NCBI GenBank assembly: GCA_046759385.1 | Contig: JBHICC010000011.1 | Span: 3,142 to 67,141, forward strand | From: JBHICC01 sp046759385 | GTDB taxonomy: Bacteria > Pseudomonadota > Gammaproteobacteria > Acidiferrobacterales > SPGG2 | Direction of reading: 5' to 3' | DNA length: 64,000 nt | Part shown: piece after piece, positions 25,873 to 34,799 of the stretch | Layout of the letters: every line of letters starts with the position of its first letter | How positions within the stretch are numbered: position 1 is the first letter of the stretch | The notes under the pieces: model-generated | Seen by the model: only the letters and a program-made list of their open reading frames with translations | Databases searched by the model: none | Told to the model about the DNA's origin: nothing | Program-made: the position numbers and the translations under genes

Positions 25873-26424
25873 ATGCGATTAGTCATTCTCGATCGAGACG
25901 GGGTGATCAACTACGATTCAGACGATTTTATCAAGTCGCCAGAAGAGTGGGTGCCGATCCCAGGCAGCCTCGAGGCGATTGCCCGTCTGCACCGCGCCGG
26001 CTACCGCGTTGTCATAGCGACTAACCAGTCGGGGGTTGGCCGCGGATTGCTGGATGTCGATACGCTCGAGCGGATTCACGAGCGTATGCTCGACGCGGTG
26101 CAGAAAGAGGGCGGCAAGATCGATGGCATCTTCTTTTGTCCCCACAAGCCAGAGGATTGCTGCCTATGTCGTAAGCCGAAGCCTGGCTTGCTGCAGCAGA
26201 TTGCCGAAAGGATGAAGGTGAATCTTAACAGGGTGTACGCCGTAGGGGATTCCGAGCGTGACATCGTCGCCGCGCGGCGTGTGTCCGCTTCGCCGATATT
26301 AGTACGAACGGGTAAAGGCAACGAGACCCTTGAACAAAGTAATGAGCTTACGGGTGTGCCGGTGTTTGACAGTCTCGCAGCCTTTACGGATGCGCTCTTG
26401 TCCGATCAGGTGACGACAGGTTGA
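25873..26424 (+). CDS. gmhB: D-glycero-beta-D-manno-heptose-1,7-bisphosphate 7-phosphatase
   Basis: HAD phosphatase of the ADP-heptose pathway for the LPS inner core (183 aa). Catalytic D7 and D9 sit in ILDRDGVINYD; the GmhB-specific zinc site is C89, H91, C97 and C99 (FFCPHKPEDCCLCRKPKPG); AVGDSERDIVAA is HAD motif III/IV. The position between glyS and plsC is conserved in Pseudomonas and relatives. Confidence 0.95.
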   Translation: MRLVILDRDGVINYDSDDFIKSPEEWVPIPGSLEAIARLHRAGYRVVIATNQSGVGRGLLDVDTLERIHERMLDAVQKEGGKIDGIFFCPHKPEDCCLCRKPKPGLLQQIAERMKVNLNRVYAVGDSERDIVAARRVSASPILVRTGKGNETLEQSNELTGVPVFDSLAAFTDALLSDQVTTG

Positions 26425-26425
26425 C

Positions 26426-27184
26426 GTGCTAGTTGTACGCTCGGCGCTGTTTAACTTAGTGATGTGGTTGTCGGTGCTGGTGTATGCGCCGCTGTCCTTG
26501 CTTACGTTCCCGTTGCCGCCGCTTATGAGGTACCGGTTCGTTGTTCAATGGTGCCGCTTTCATATCTGGCTGCTGCGACCCCTTTGCGGCCTCGACTACC
26601 GTGTAGAGGGCCGCGAAAACCTACCCGAAGGGCCAGCGATCATCCTTTCCAAGCACCAGTCCACATGGGAAACGTTGGCCTATCAGTTGATATTTCCTCC
26701 AATCACCTGGGTACTAAAACGGGAGCTGATGTGGGTACCGTTTTTCGGGTGGGCACTCGCGCTGCTGCGGCCGATCGCCATCGAGCGCGGTGCTGGACGT
26801 CGTGCGGTGGAACAGGTGATCCAGCAGGGTCGCGTCAGGTTGGCATCTGGTTTGTGGGTGTTGATCTTTCCCGAAGGTACGCGCATGGCATCAGGGACGC
26901 GCGGGAAGTACCGCTTGGGTGGCGCGGTGCTAGCGGCGAACAGCGGTTATCCGGTTGTGCCGGTCGCCCATAATGCGGGCACATTCTGGCCACGTCGGGG
27001 GTTTATCAAGCGCCCCGGTGTGGTGCGGGTAGTGATCGGGCCGATCATCAATAGCCAAAAACACAATCCCGAAGAGATCATAGAAGCCGTTGAATCTTGG
27101 ATCGAGAACACGATGGAACAGCTCGAGTCTGCCAACAACTCGCAGGCTACGGCCGAATCAGCCCACCGCGCCGCATCGTCGTGA
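26426..27184 (+). CDS. plsC: 1-acyl-sn-glycerol-3-phosphate acyltransferase
   Basis: Inner-membrane enzyme that adds the second acyl chain in phosphatidic acid synthesis (252 aa). A hydrophobic N terminus (ALFNLVMWLSVLVYAPLSLL) anchors it. The acyltransferase motif is SKHQSTWETLA, the H-x4-E variant seen in many proteobacterial enzymes, followed by IFPEGTRMASG and the PVVPVAHNAG block. The start is GTG at 26426, one base after the gmhB stop. Confidence 0.93.
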   Translation: MLVVRSALFNLVMWLSVLVYAPLSLLTFPLPPLMRYRFVVQWCRFHIWLLRPLCGLDYRVEGRENLPEGPAIILSKHQSTWETLAYQLIFPPITWVLKRELMWVPFFGWALALLRPIAIERGAGRRAVEQVIQQGRVRLASGLWVLIFPEGTRMASGTRGKYRLGGAVLAANSGYPVVPVAHNAGTFWPRRGFIKRPGVVRVVIGPIINSQKHNPEEIIEAVESWIENTMEQLESANNSQATAESAHRAASS

Positions 27185-27187
27185 GAC

Positions 27188-29158
27188 CTACAGGTTGTAG
27201 ATTTGAACCGGCTCCAGCGAATCGGCAAGCTCTAGTCCGAACACGCGCCCGTAGAAGTAAAGCTGCGCTTCCATAGCGGCCTTGATATGTTGTGCCTGGC
27301 GGAACCCGTGCTGCTCGCCGGCAAACGCTAGGTAGGCGACTGGGATGCCCTTTTCGCGTAGCGCCGCTACCATACGTTCGGCCTGACTTGGTGGCACCAC
27401 ACGGTCTTCCAGCCCCTGAAAGAAAATCACCGGGCAAGCGAGACGGTCGACATAGTGAATCGGTGAGCGTGCACGATAGAGGTCGCGCTGTTCGGGATAG
27501 GGCCCGATCAGACGGTCTAGGTAACGCGACTCGAACTTGTGTGTGTCGGTGGCCAAGGTTTCTAGGTCACTCACCCCATAGTAGCTGGCACCGGCCTTGA
27601 AGTAGTCGTGGAACGTAAGCGCGCACAGCACGGTGTAGCCGCCCGCGCTACCGCCCGAGATAGCGACGCGTTCGGCATCGACTAAGCCTTTCGAAACAAG
27701 GCAGCGTGCGGCATTAATGCAGTCCTCGATGTCCGCGATACCCCACTGACCATTGAGCTGCTCACGATACGCACGCCCGTATCCTGTGCTACCCCGGTAA
27801 TTCACGCTCACGACCGCAAACCCGCGACTGGTCCAATACTGGGTACTGAGGTGCAAGACATTTGCCGCCGCCCCCGTAGGGCCGCCGTGGCAAGTCACAA
27901 TAAGCGGCGGCGAGGTGTCTACCGGCGCTACGTAATCGCGATTACGGGGCGGGTAAAAAAAGGCGTGGGCTTTGGTGTCATCCCCGGTGGGGAACGCAAT
28001 TTCTTCTGACACGGACAGATAGTCATGATCTATTGCGACAGTCGTCGAGCGACGCAGCACGTCAATGCGATGGTCACTGTGGTCTAGCCGTACAACCGTC
28101 TGTGCTTCGCTTGGTGACGCCGCTAAGAAAACCGCATGCCTCGGCGTCGCGCGGACGCTGGTGATGTAGGTATACGGTGTCTCGATGTCCTCAAGCTCTC
28201 CCCCGCGCGTGTCGATGCGGGCTAAATACCAATGGCCGTGTTTATTGTAGGCAGCGATGATGCAGTCGCGAGAAGCGAAAGCATAGGTGGACATCCCGAA
28301 TACCCATTGCGGTAGACCGAACTCGGCCTGTATCGCGGTGATCGGCACGCTTGTGCCGCTATGCCAACGGTAAAGGTTCCACCACCCCGTTCGATCGGAC
28401 ACGAAATACAAGGCGCCATCCGGCGACCACTCGGGTTGAAAGATCGACTCGTGAGTGCTGCCAGCAACCCGCGTCGGCTGTGTCACCGAGCCGTCAGCAT
28501 TAAGTGGCGCTGCCCAGAGCTCGGTCCCGTCCCACGGCATGTCCGGATGGTTCCAAGTGAGCCAGGCGAGCATGTCGCCATCAGCACTCAGGCGTGGCGC
28601 AGCATAGAATGCGTTACCGGCGACTAACGGCTGCAGCTCTTTATTGCCAGCGACATCGATAGCAACGATCGTGTTCACTGGCTCGCCGCTAACGCTATGG
28701 TCTTCGCAGACACAGATGATTCGCGCGTGTCGGCGATCGATCATGCCGTCGGCAAAACGAAGCGCGCTGTCGGGCGTGATTGGTCGTGGTGTCGTGCCCG
28801 GTTCTAGACGGTAAAGGCGCTGATCCGCGTCGTTGGAAAAGAACAAAACGCGGTCCGCGGCCACAAACGCACCACCACCGTATTCGTGTACACGCGTGCG
28901 AGCGCTCCAGTGTGGAGGCGTAATCTCCCGGATGTCGCCGTCCGACGTGTGTCGCACGACGACGTGACGCCCGGCCTCCATTGGCCTGGACTCGATCCAA
29001 AGGATGTCATCGCCGTCGACGTAGACCGATGCCAAGCCGACCGTTTCGGCGACGATCAAATCGGGTGTAATGGGCGATTTCCAGGAGCCGTAAGCTGCGG
29101 TGCGTCTCGCCATAGCAACGGAGTCCGTACAATTACGAGCTGGCGGATGTTCCCGCAT
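27188..29158 (-). CDS. S9 family prolyl oligopeptidase-like peptidase
   Basis: A 656-residue serine peptidase or acylaminoacyl peptidase relative: an N-terminal seven-bladed beta-propeller (repeated blocks such as RLSADGDMLAWLTWNHPD and QPEWSPDGALYFVSDRTG) followed by an alpha/beta hydrolase domain. The catalytic triad is S504 (SGGSAGGYT), D585 (GLEDRVVPPSQ) and H617 (GEQHGFRQ). No signal peptide is evident, so it is likely cytoplasmic. It converges on plsC with three bases between the stops. Confidence 0.93.
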   Translation of the reverse strand: MREHPPARNCTDSVAMARRTAAYGSWKSPITPDLIVAETVGLASVYVDGDDILWIESRPMEAGRHVVVRHTSDGDIREITPPHWSARTRVHEYGGGAFVAADRVLFFSNDADQRLYRLEPGTTPRPITPDSALRFADGMIDRRHARIICVCEDHSVSGEPVNTIVAIDVAGNKELQPLVAGNAFYAAPRLSADGDMLAWLTWNHPDMPWDGTELWAAPLNADGSVTQPTRVAGSTHESIFQPEWSPDGALYFVSDRTGWWNLYRWHSGTSVPITAIQAEFGLPQWVFGMSTYAFASRDCIIAAYNKHGHWYLARIDTRGGELEDIETPYTYITSVRATPRHAVFLAASPSEAQTVVRLDHSDHRIDVLRRSTTVAIDHDYLSVSEEIAFPTGDDTKAHAFFYPPRNRDYVAPVDTSPPLIVTCHGGPTGAAANVLHLSTQYWTSRGFAVVSVNYRGSTGYGRAYREQLNGQWGIADIEDCINAARCLVSKGLVDAERVAISGGSAGGYTVLCALTFHDYFKAGASYYGVSDLETLATDTHKFESRYLDRLIGPYPEQRDLYRARSPIHYVDRLACPVIFFQGLEDRVVPPSQAERMVAALREKGIPVAYLAFAGEQHGFRQAQHIKAAMEAQLYFYGRVFGLELADSLEPVQIYNL

Positions 29159-29353
29159 TCCGGCGCAAGGCGCCAGTCTGTATTAGCGTCGGCGACGTAA
29201 TCGTCGGCCAAGCTATGGGCCTGCACAGTCGATAAGGAACCATAGGTTCGCCCAACCGACCGGACCGGTCTTGCGAGCGAATTGTTCGGCCGTGATGCGT
29301 CGCCGGAACGGAGCGATAATATATGGCTTGTGTCGGGGCCGCTTCCCAGCGCT

Positions 29354-29833
29354 ATGGACTACACGTCAGCACAGGTCGACTCGATCGAACGCGCCGTACA
29401 AGGGGGTCGCGAAGCTATGCAGCGGAGCAAGCGTTTTGATGCTTTGGTTTTTGCCAAGTCCTTCATTGGCTACGGCGGCGTGCAGATACCCAGCCAACCC
29501 GACAACGAAACGATGCGTGAGCAAATTGCCGCCCAGCTGATTGCCGCTCTCGAGTCCGGTCGTTCCACGAGCGACGATCCAACCTTGGCAAGAGAACTCC
29601 GGCGCGCGCAAGCTCAAGCGCGTTGGGCATCAGCGGCAGAGTCCGATAAGGTCGTGGGCTTTCATCTGAAGCTTGGTCCTGCGGCCACCTTGCAAGGTGC
29701 GTGTCGCGAGCTGCTCACGCGCGACTACGGGCTTGGTGCGGGGGTATTCCCGAAGGAGCGCATCGTGGTGCTGCCGCCTGCATGTGATGACCACGAGTTT
29801 ACGCCGGTATTGGAGGATGAGGTTGAGCAGTAA
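29354..29833 (+). CDS. Hypothetical protein, 159 aa
   Basis: I do not recognise this family. The ATG at 29354 is the best start (MDYTSAQVDSIERAVQGGRE); the frame is open further upstream to a TTG at 29282. The protein is soluble, with a helical N-terminal half, an Ala/Arg-rich helix (ELRRAQAQARWASAAES) and a segment GFHLKLGPAATLQGACRELL. It has no signal peptide or membrane segment and no obvious catalytic motif. It stands alone between two minus-strand genes. Codon use looks like its neighbours. Confidence 0.65.
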   Translation: MDYTSAQVDSIERAVQGGREAMQRSKRFDALVFAKSFIGYGGVQIPSQPDNETMREQIAAQLIAALESGRSTSDDPTLARELRRAQAQARWASAAESDKVVGFHLKLGPAATLQGACRELLTRDYGLGAGVFPKERIVVLPPACDDHEFTPVLEDEVEQ

Positions 29834-29887
29834 CGTGATGCGGTGATGGCTAACTCGCGACTGGTATTGGAGAGCGGCTGCGTATTA

Positions 29888-29915
29888 ATTACTAATCACG
29901 AGTCACTAGTCATCT
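29888..29915. repeat. Heptad repeat array at the 3' end of the acyl-activating gene
   Basis: Four heptads in register: ATTACTA, ATCACGA, GTCACTA, GTCATCT. On the minus strand they read TAGTGAC/TCGTGAT, the same family as the arrays around ubiH. The array overlaps the stop codon and last codons (EMTSDS) of the gene ending at 29896. Confidence 0.5.
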
Positions 29916-31452
29916 CTTTTCGAGTTCGAGGCGTGGCCGCTTTAAGGCGCTCCATCACAAGGACTGCTGTCTGTCTAAAGTCTATCTTACCGCTTCCCAT
30001 CTTGGGCAGCTCTTCGAAGACAACAAAGTGACGTGGCAGAGCGATGGCTGGCAGGCGTCTCCTGAGTGCACCGAGTGTCTGTCTTTGATCAACATCTCGC
30101 GTCAATGCCACTGCAATGCTCGCACCTTTCTTTGAATCCGGCACCTCGACGACGCAGGACTCGACGTCATCAGGCAGGATCTGTTGCAATATGTTTTCGA
30201 CCGCGACCAACGAAACCATCTCGCCGCCGACTTTGATGAAGCGCTTCAATCGGCCGCGATGCCAGAGATAGCCTTCTTGATCGAGCACGCCCATGTCACC
30301 GGTTTCGTACCAGCCATCCTCGATTCGTAGCACGGTCTCCTCGATGTCGCCAAGGTAACCTTTCATCACTAGGTCGCCTTTGACCAGAATCTTACCTTCC
30401 TCACCACGACTGAGTGCTTGTCCTTCATTAATATCGACAATCTTGACCTGCACGCCGGGAAGAGGCTTACCAACGCTTCCCGGCCTGTTGGCACCGGGCA
30501 GGTTGACCGAGATCACCGGGCTGGTCTCGGTCGCGCCGTAACCCTCAAATACACATACCCCGTGTTGCTCCTCGTACGCCGCGCGCAACCAGTCGGGCGT
30601 CTTATCTGCGCCGGCGACCACAACCCGCAGCGAGGCAAACTCCGCGGCAGCGGATTGCTTGAGGTAGCCCATCAAAAAGTAGGGTGTCGCGATCAATATT
30701 GTCGGTTTCTCTTCAACGATGATACGACTAACGGTTTTGAATTCGAGTGGGTTTCCGTAGGTCACAATCGTGAGACCGAGGATCAACGGCAACCATAGAT
30801 TCGTAGTTAAGCCGAACACGTGAAACAACGGCAATACCGCGAGCACGATGTCGTCCTCGTGAAAATCGAAAACCTGTCTTGCTGCGTTGACATTTGAACC
30901 GATATTGCAGTGGGTGAGCTCGACTGCCTTCGGCTCCTGCTCGCTACCGCTGGTGAACAGGATCACGATAGTGTCGTTGGCGCGCCCCTCACGAAGGGTC
31001 CGGAGCAGCGCGCCAGTGGGTAAATGCGTTTTGATCAGTGCGGCCAGTTTTTCCAGCAGCCCGATCTCGCGCATTATGTTTTCGAGAAACACCATACCGT
31101 CAATCGTCGCGCATTCGATCTTGTTAAGTAACGCATGTGCAGTGATTATGGTTTTAAACCCACACTTCGATTGAGCGTAGCGTGCATTTTGTTCCGCGCC
31201 GGTTGAGTAGTTAATCATCACCGGTATTTTGCCGGCCATGAGGGTGGCAAGTATCGACAGCGCGCACCCAGCGGAGTTCGGCACCATGATGCCGATGTAA
31301 CCGTCGGGGTAGCGGCGGATGCGTCGTGCCAAGATCATTGCGCCGAGCAAAGCCCGCGAGTAGCTAATGCGCCTGTTGGTGGATCGATCGATGAAAGCGA
31401 GCTTCTGGCCCTTGGTCTTAGCGATCTTGACGAATTCGTGGTGTAGAAGCAT
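29896..31452 (-). CDS. AMP-binding acyl-activating enzyme (acyl-ACP synthetase-like)
   Basis: An adenylate-forming enzyme of 518 residues from the ATG at 31452 (MLLHHEFVKIAKTKGQKLAF); an upstream in-frame start would add 26 unlikely residues. Motifs are the phosphate loop ILFTSGSEQEPKAVELTH, the aromatic/ATE motif FEGYGATETSPVI, and YETGDMGVLDQEGYLWHRGR with the C-terminal lysine in MGSGKIDFRQ. It most resembles the acyl-ACP synthetase domain of Aas (2-acyl-GPE acyltransferase) without the acyltransferase domain, suggesting recycling of fatty acids into lipid. The substrate is inferred. Confidence 0.85.
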   Translation of the reverse strand: MLLHHEFVKIAKTKGQKLAFIDRSTNRRISYSRALLGAMILARRIRRYPDGYIGIMVPNSAGCALSILATLMAGKIPVMINYSTGAEQNARYAQSKCGFKTIITAHALLNKIECATIDGMVFLENIMREIGLLEKLAALIKTHLPTGALLRTLREGRANDTIVILFTSGSEQEPKAVELTHCNIGSNVNAARQVFDFHEDDIVLAVLPLFHVFGLTTNLWLPLILGLTIVTYGNPLEFKTVSRIIVEEKPTILIATPYFLMGYLKQSAAAEFASLRVVVAGADKTPDWLRAAYEEQHGVCVFEGYGATETSPVISVNLPGANRPGSVGKPLPGVQVKIVDINEGQALSRGEEGKILVKGDLVMKGYLGDIEETVLRIEDGWYETGDMGVLDQEGYLWHRGRLKRFIKVGGEMVSLVAVENILQQILPDDVESCVVEVPDSKKGASIAVALTRDVDQRQTLGALRRRLPAIALPRHFVVFEELPKMGSGKIDFRQTAVLVMERLKAATPRTRKEMTSDS

Positions 31453-31569
31453 AGGTCGTAGCCTGAATGGCCAAGGTCCTATAGTCGTTCTGTGGCCGTG
31501 GCGCCGCTCTGCGTCGGAACGTAGCAGCACAGTCTGGTTTGCGGCAAGCGCCTTTTTCCAAAGGCTGCC

Positions 31570-32370
31570 TTACTTCGGCGCCGCGATGGGCGCAGCGCGA
31601 GTGGCCGTGTCGCTTAGGCGCGCGAACTCCTTGAGGGTCAAGGTCTCACCACGGCGTCCGGGATCAATACCGATCGCGGCAATGGCGCTATCAGTAAGTA
31701 TGCCCTTTAGCGCATTGCGCAGGGTCTTGCGGCGCTGAGAAAATACCGCTGCTACCACGTCGGCAAGCACAGCCTCGTCCATTACCGGTGCCGGCGGCGC
31801 CGTATGCGGACGCAGTCGCACCAGTGCAGAGTCCACCTTAGGTGCGGGCTGAAAAGCGCCAGACTTCACCACGAACAGCCGTTCTATTTGGCACCGCCAT
31901 TGCACCATCACGCCTAGGCGCCCATAGGTTTTGTTCCCAGGCCGGGCACACAATCTGTCAGCGACCTCTCGCTGTAGCATGAAGCACATGTCCTGAATGC
32001 AGGACGTCTGTTGCAGCAGGTGGAACAACAGTGGCGTCGACACGCTATAGGGAAGATTGCCGATCAAACGCAGCTTGCGTCCGGAATCATTGAAACGGCG
32101 ATAGTCAATCGCAAGCGCGTCGGCCTGATGGATGCGTGCATTGTCGAAAGACGCCAGCTCCTCGCTGAGCGCCATGGCCAGTCGCGGGTCGAGTTCAATC
32201 GCGTGCAGGTAGGCTACTCGAGGCACCAGCTCGCGTGTCAACACGCCCTGACCTGACCCGATTTCGACCACGATATCGTCAGGGTCGGGGTCAAAGATGT
32301 CTAGAATCCGGCAAACGACCCGGCGGTCGTGCAGGAAATGTTGACCCAGACGCTTACGGGCTCGGCTCAT
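31570..32370 (-). CDS. rsmA: 16S rRNA (adenine1518/1519-N6) dimethyltransferase
   Basis: SAM-dependent enzyme (KsgA, 266 aa) that dimethylates two adenosines in helix 45 of 16S rRNA. It starts at the ATG at 32370 (MSRARKRLGQHFLHD). SAM motif VEIGSGQGVLTREL, the acidic residue in AIELDPRLA, and the catalytic NLPYSVSTPLLF are present. It overlaps pdxA by 17 bases, the standard lptD-surA-pdxA-ksgA order. Confidence 0.97.
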   Translation of the reverse strand: MSRARKRLGQHFLHDRRVVCRILDIFDPDPDDIVVEIGSGQGVLTRELVPRVAYLHAIELDPRLAMALSEELASFDNARIHQADALAIDYRRFNDSGRKLRLIGNLPYSVSTPLLFHLLQQTSCIQDMCFMLQREVADRLCARPGNKTYGRLGVMVQWRCQIERLFVVKSGAFQPAPKVDSALVRLRPHTAPPAPVMDEAVLADVVAAVFSQRRKTLRNALKGILTDSAIAAIGIDPGRRGETLTLKEFARLSDTATRAAPIAAPK

Positions 32371-33328
32371 TGCCCGATAGCACCACTGCGAGGTCGAGCG
32401 CAGCGATAACGCTGCTCGCGTTGGCGCGTCCAGTGCCCGCCAACTCGAGCGCGGTGCCATGGTCGACTGAGGTGCGAACGAACGGAAGCCCGAGGGTGAC
32501 GTTAACCGCCTGGCCAAAGCCGTGGTGCTTGAGCACAGGCAGGCCTTGATCATGATACATCACGAGCACTGCGTCTGTGCCAGACAGTTGACTGCGCGTG
32601 AATGCCGTGTCTGCCGGCACAGGACCGCGTAATCGCAGGCCTTGGCCACGGAGCTTAGTGATCACGGGTGAGATCACATCGAGTTCTTCGCGACCAAGGT
32701 ACCCGCCCTCACCGGCGTGTGGATTGAGCCCACACACGACGATGTGAGGGTTTCCGATGCCAAACTTGTGCTGCAGGTCACGGTGTAGCACGCCGAGGAC
32801 GTCTTCGAGACGTCCGGCGGTGATGCTGTCGCTGACCTCGCGCAGGGGGACGTGGGTCGTCGCCAGCGCTACGCGCAACTCGCCAGCCGTTAGCATCATC
32901 ACCACCTTAACGCCACCGGCTCGCTCGGCCAGAAACTCGGTATGGCCGGTAAACGGGATGCCGGCATCGTTGATCACCCCCTTATGAACCGGTGTGGTCA
33001 CCATTGCGTCGAATGTTCCCTGCAGGCAACCATCTGTGGCTATTTCGAGAGTCTCTACAACATAGGCGGCGTTGGCGACGCTTAGCTTGCCAGCTAAGAC
33101 TGACTCAGCTGCCCGGACGGCTAACACACTGAGTCCGGAGGCAGCCCCGCTTCCGTTCCATGAACGCGTCACGAACGGCAGGTCCAACAGCTGCGCGCGC
33201 TGCGTCAGGACGTCGGGATCGGCGATAAACACGAGCTGGCATGGCAACGGCCGCTGCGCCAGCATGATGCACAGGTCAGGACCGATTCCAGCGGGTTCTC
33301 CGGCAGTGATAGCGATAGCAGGAAGCAC
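32354..33328 (-). CDS. pdxA: 4-hydroxythreonine-4-phosphate dehydrogenase
   Basis: NAD-dependent, divalent-metal enzyme of pyridoxal phosphate synthesis (324 aa). Motifs are ITAGEPAGIGPDL at the N terminus, TTPVHKGVINDAGIPFTGHTEFLA with a metal/substrate histidine, VCGLNPHAGEGGYLGREE and MYHDQGLPVLKHHGF with two more metal histidines, and VRTSVDHGTALELAG. It lies between surA and ksgA as in most gammaproteobacteria. Confidence 0.97.
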   Translation of the reverse strand: MLPAIAITAGEPAGIGPDLCIMLAQRPLPCQLVFIADPDVLTQRAQLLDLPFVTRSWNGSGAASGLSVLAVRAAESVLAGKLSVANAAYVVETLEIATDGCLQGTFDAMVTTPVHKGVINDAGIPFTGHTEFLAERAGGVKVVMMLTAGELRVALATTHVPLREVSDSITAGRLEDVLGVLHRDLQHKFGIGNPHIVVCGLNPHAGEGGYLGREELDVISPVITKLRGQGLRLRGPVPADTAFTRSQLSGTDAVLVMYHDQGLPVLKHHGFGQAVNVTLGLPFVRTSVDHGTALELAGTGRANASSVIAALDLAVVLSGNEPSP

Positions 33329-33397
33329 TGTTCAAAACACATCCGCTGGGACTTGTGAGTCGGGCAAAGCCACCCGCGGCCCGACAGCGCGGACTGA

Positions 33398-34756
33398 TCA
33401 AGTATCCCCGACCTGATATTGTACGTAGGCCTCGTCACGTACTTGTCGCAACCACTGCTCGTAACGTTCGTCAGCCTTGCGAGCGTGAATCTGCTGGCGG
33501 GCTGCAGCGCGCTCGCGCTCGCCACTGATGTCCTGCTGACGCCTTGCAATCACCTGGATCAAGTGGAAACCAAAGGGTGTCTCGATCGGTTCACTGATCT
33601 CATTGGGCGCGAGTTTGCCCATCTGCTTCTCAAACTCCGGCACCGTCTCCCCAGTCCTAAGCCATCCTAAGTCACCCCCTTTCGCTGCCGATGCCGTGTC
33701 GTCAGAGTGCGCGCGCGCGAGATCGGCGAAATCATCCCCGTTCACGACGCGTTCTCTGAGCTGTGAAAGCTTTTCCTGAATCTCGGCACGCGAGCGAATC
33801 TCACTTGGCTTGATAACGATGTGGCGAACGTGAGTTTCGGTGATCTGCTCGGCGGGCGCGCCAGTACGACGTTCGTTGAGCTTTAATATGTGATACCCGA
33901 CCGGGCTTGGTATCGCCTCACTGATGTCTCCGGGCTGCATGTTTTCCAGCGCCTGCAGGAATACACCGGGGAGCTGACCTGACTTCTTCCACCCCAATTG
34001 CCCGCCTTTAAGAGCATTTTGACCTTGCGAGTAAGCAATCGCCGCCTGCTCGAAGCTGTCACCCTCCATCAGTTTCCTGCGGATTTCGTCTGCTTTGCGT
34101 TTGGCCAATTGCCGCTGCTCGGGGGTTGCTGCCTCGGGGATACCGATCAGTATCAGCGACAGGTTGTACGCATCGTTCTTACCCTGGCCGCGCCGACTCG
34201 TCAGGTAATTGTCAACCTCGCTATCCGATACGGTAATGCGGTTGTTGATCTCACGCTCAACCAAGCGCTGGATCGTGAGCTGTTCGCGGATGTGACCGCG
34301 ATAGCTTTCGATTTCGACACCCTCCCTCTGCATTGCGCGGTAGATCGTTTCTGGGCTTACCCCATTTTGCTTCGCCACCTGGGCGATCGTTTGGTCTATC
34401 TGCTTGTCAGAAATCCGTACTCCGATTTGGGTAGCGACCTGAAGTTGAATGCGCTCTAACACCATTCGGTCAAGCACTTGCTTCCGCAGAACATCGCGGG
34501 GCGGGGGTTTAATTCTGCGTGAAGCAAGCTCGCGTCTGACGTTAGCGATACGGGCGTTCAGCTCCGTGCTCGTGATCACATCGTCATTCACGATAACGAG
34601 CATTCGGTCGATTGGTTCTACCCGCAGGGCCCCCGGAAAGAAGGTCATCTGTGCGTGGGCCGGGGAGGTTAAGGCGCCTGCGGCAAGCAACCCGGCAGCC
34701 AGGAGTCCGGCGTAAAAAGGCGTGTTGTTTGCAATCGTTGGCATCGCGGCTAGCAT
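33398..34756 (-). CDS. surA: Periplasmic chaperone and peptidyl-prolyl isomerase SurA
   Basis: Escorts outer-membrane proteins through the periplasm. From the ATG at 34756 (or 34744) a signal peptide is visible (AGLLAAGLLAAGALTSPAHA), then the SurA N-terminal domain (RVEPIDRMLVIVNDDVITST) and two parvulin domains, recognised by GGQLGWKKSGQLPGVF and GGDLGWLRTGETVPEFE. A longer frame beginning at 34837 would overlap lptD and spoil the signal peptide. The neighbour lptD is one of its main clients. Confidence 0.94.
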   Translation of the reverse strand: MLAAMPTIANNTPFYAGLLAAGLLAAGALTSPAHAQMTFFPGALRVEPIDRMLVIVNDDVITSTELNARIANVRRELASRRIKPPPRDVLRKQVLDRMVLERIQLQVATQIGVRISDKQIDQTIAQVAKQNGVSPETIYRAMQREGVEIESYRGHIREQLTIQRLVEREINNRITVSDSEVDNYLTSRRGQGKNDAYNLSLILIGIPEAATPEQRQLAKRKADEIRRKLMEGDSFEQAAIAYSQGQNALKGGQLGWKKSGQLPGVFLQALENMQPGDISEAIPSPVGYHILKLNERRTGAPAEQITETHVRHIVIKPSEIRSRAEIQEKLSQLRERVVNGDDFADLARAHSDDTASAAKGGDLGWLRTGETVPEFEKQMGKLAPNEISEPIETPFGFHLIQVIARRQQDISGERERAAARQQIHARKADERYEQWLRQVRDEAYVQYQVGDT

Positions 34757-34799
34757 GGGCGTTAGCAGCCAGGTTAGCGCCCACAAAGGATAGCACGGA

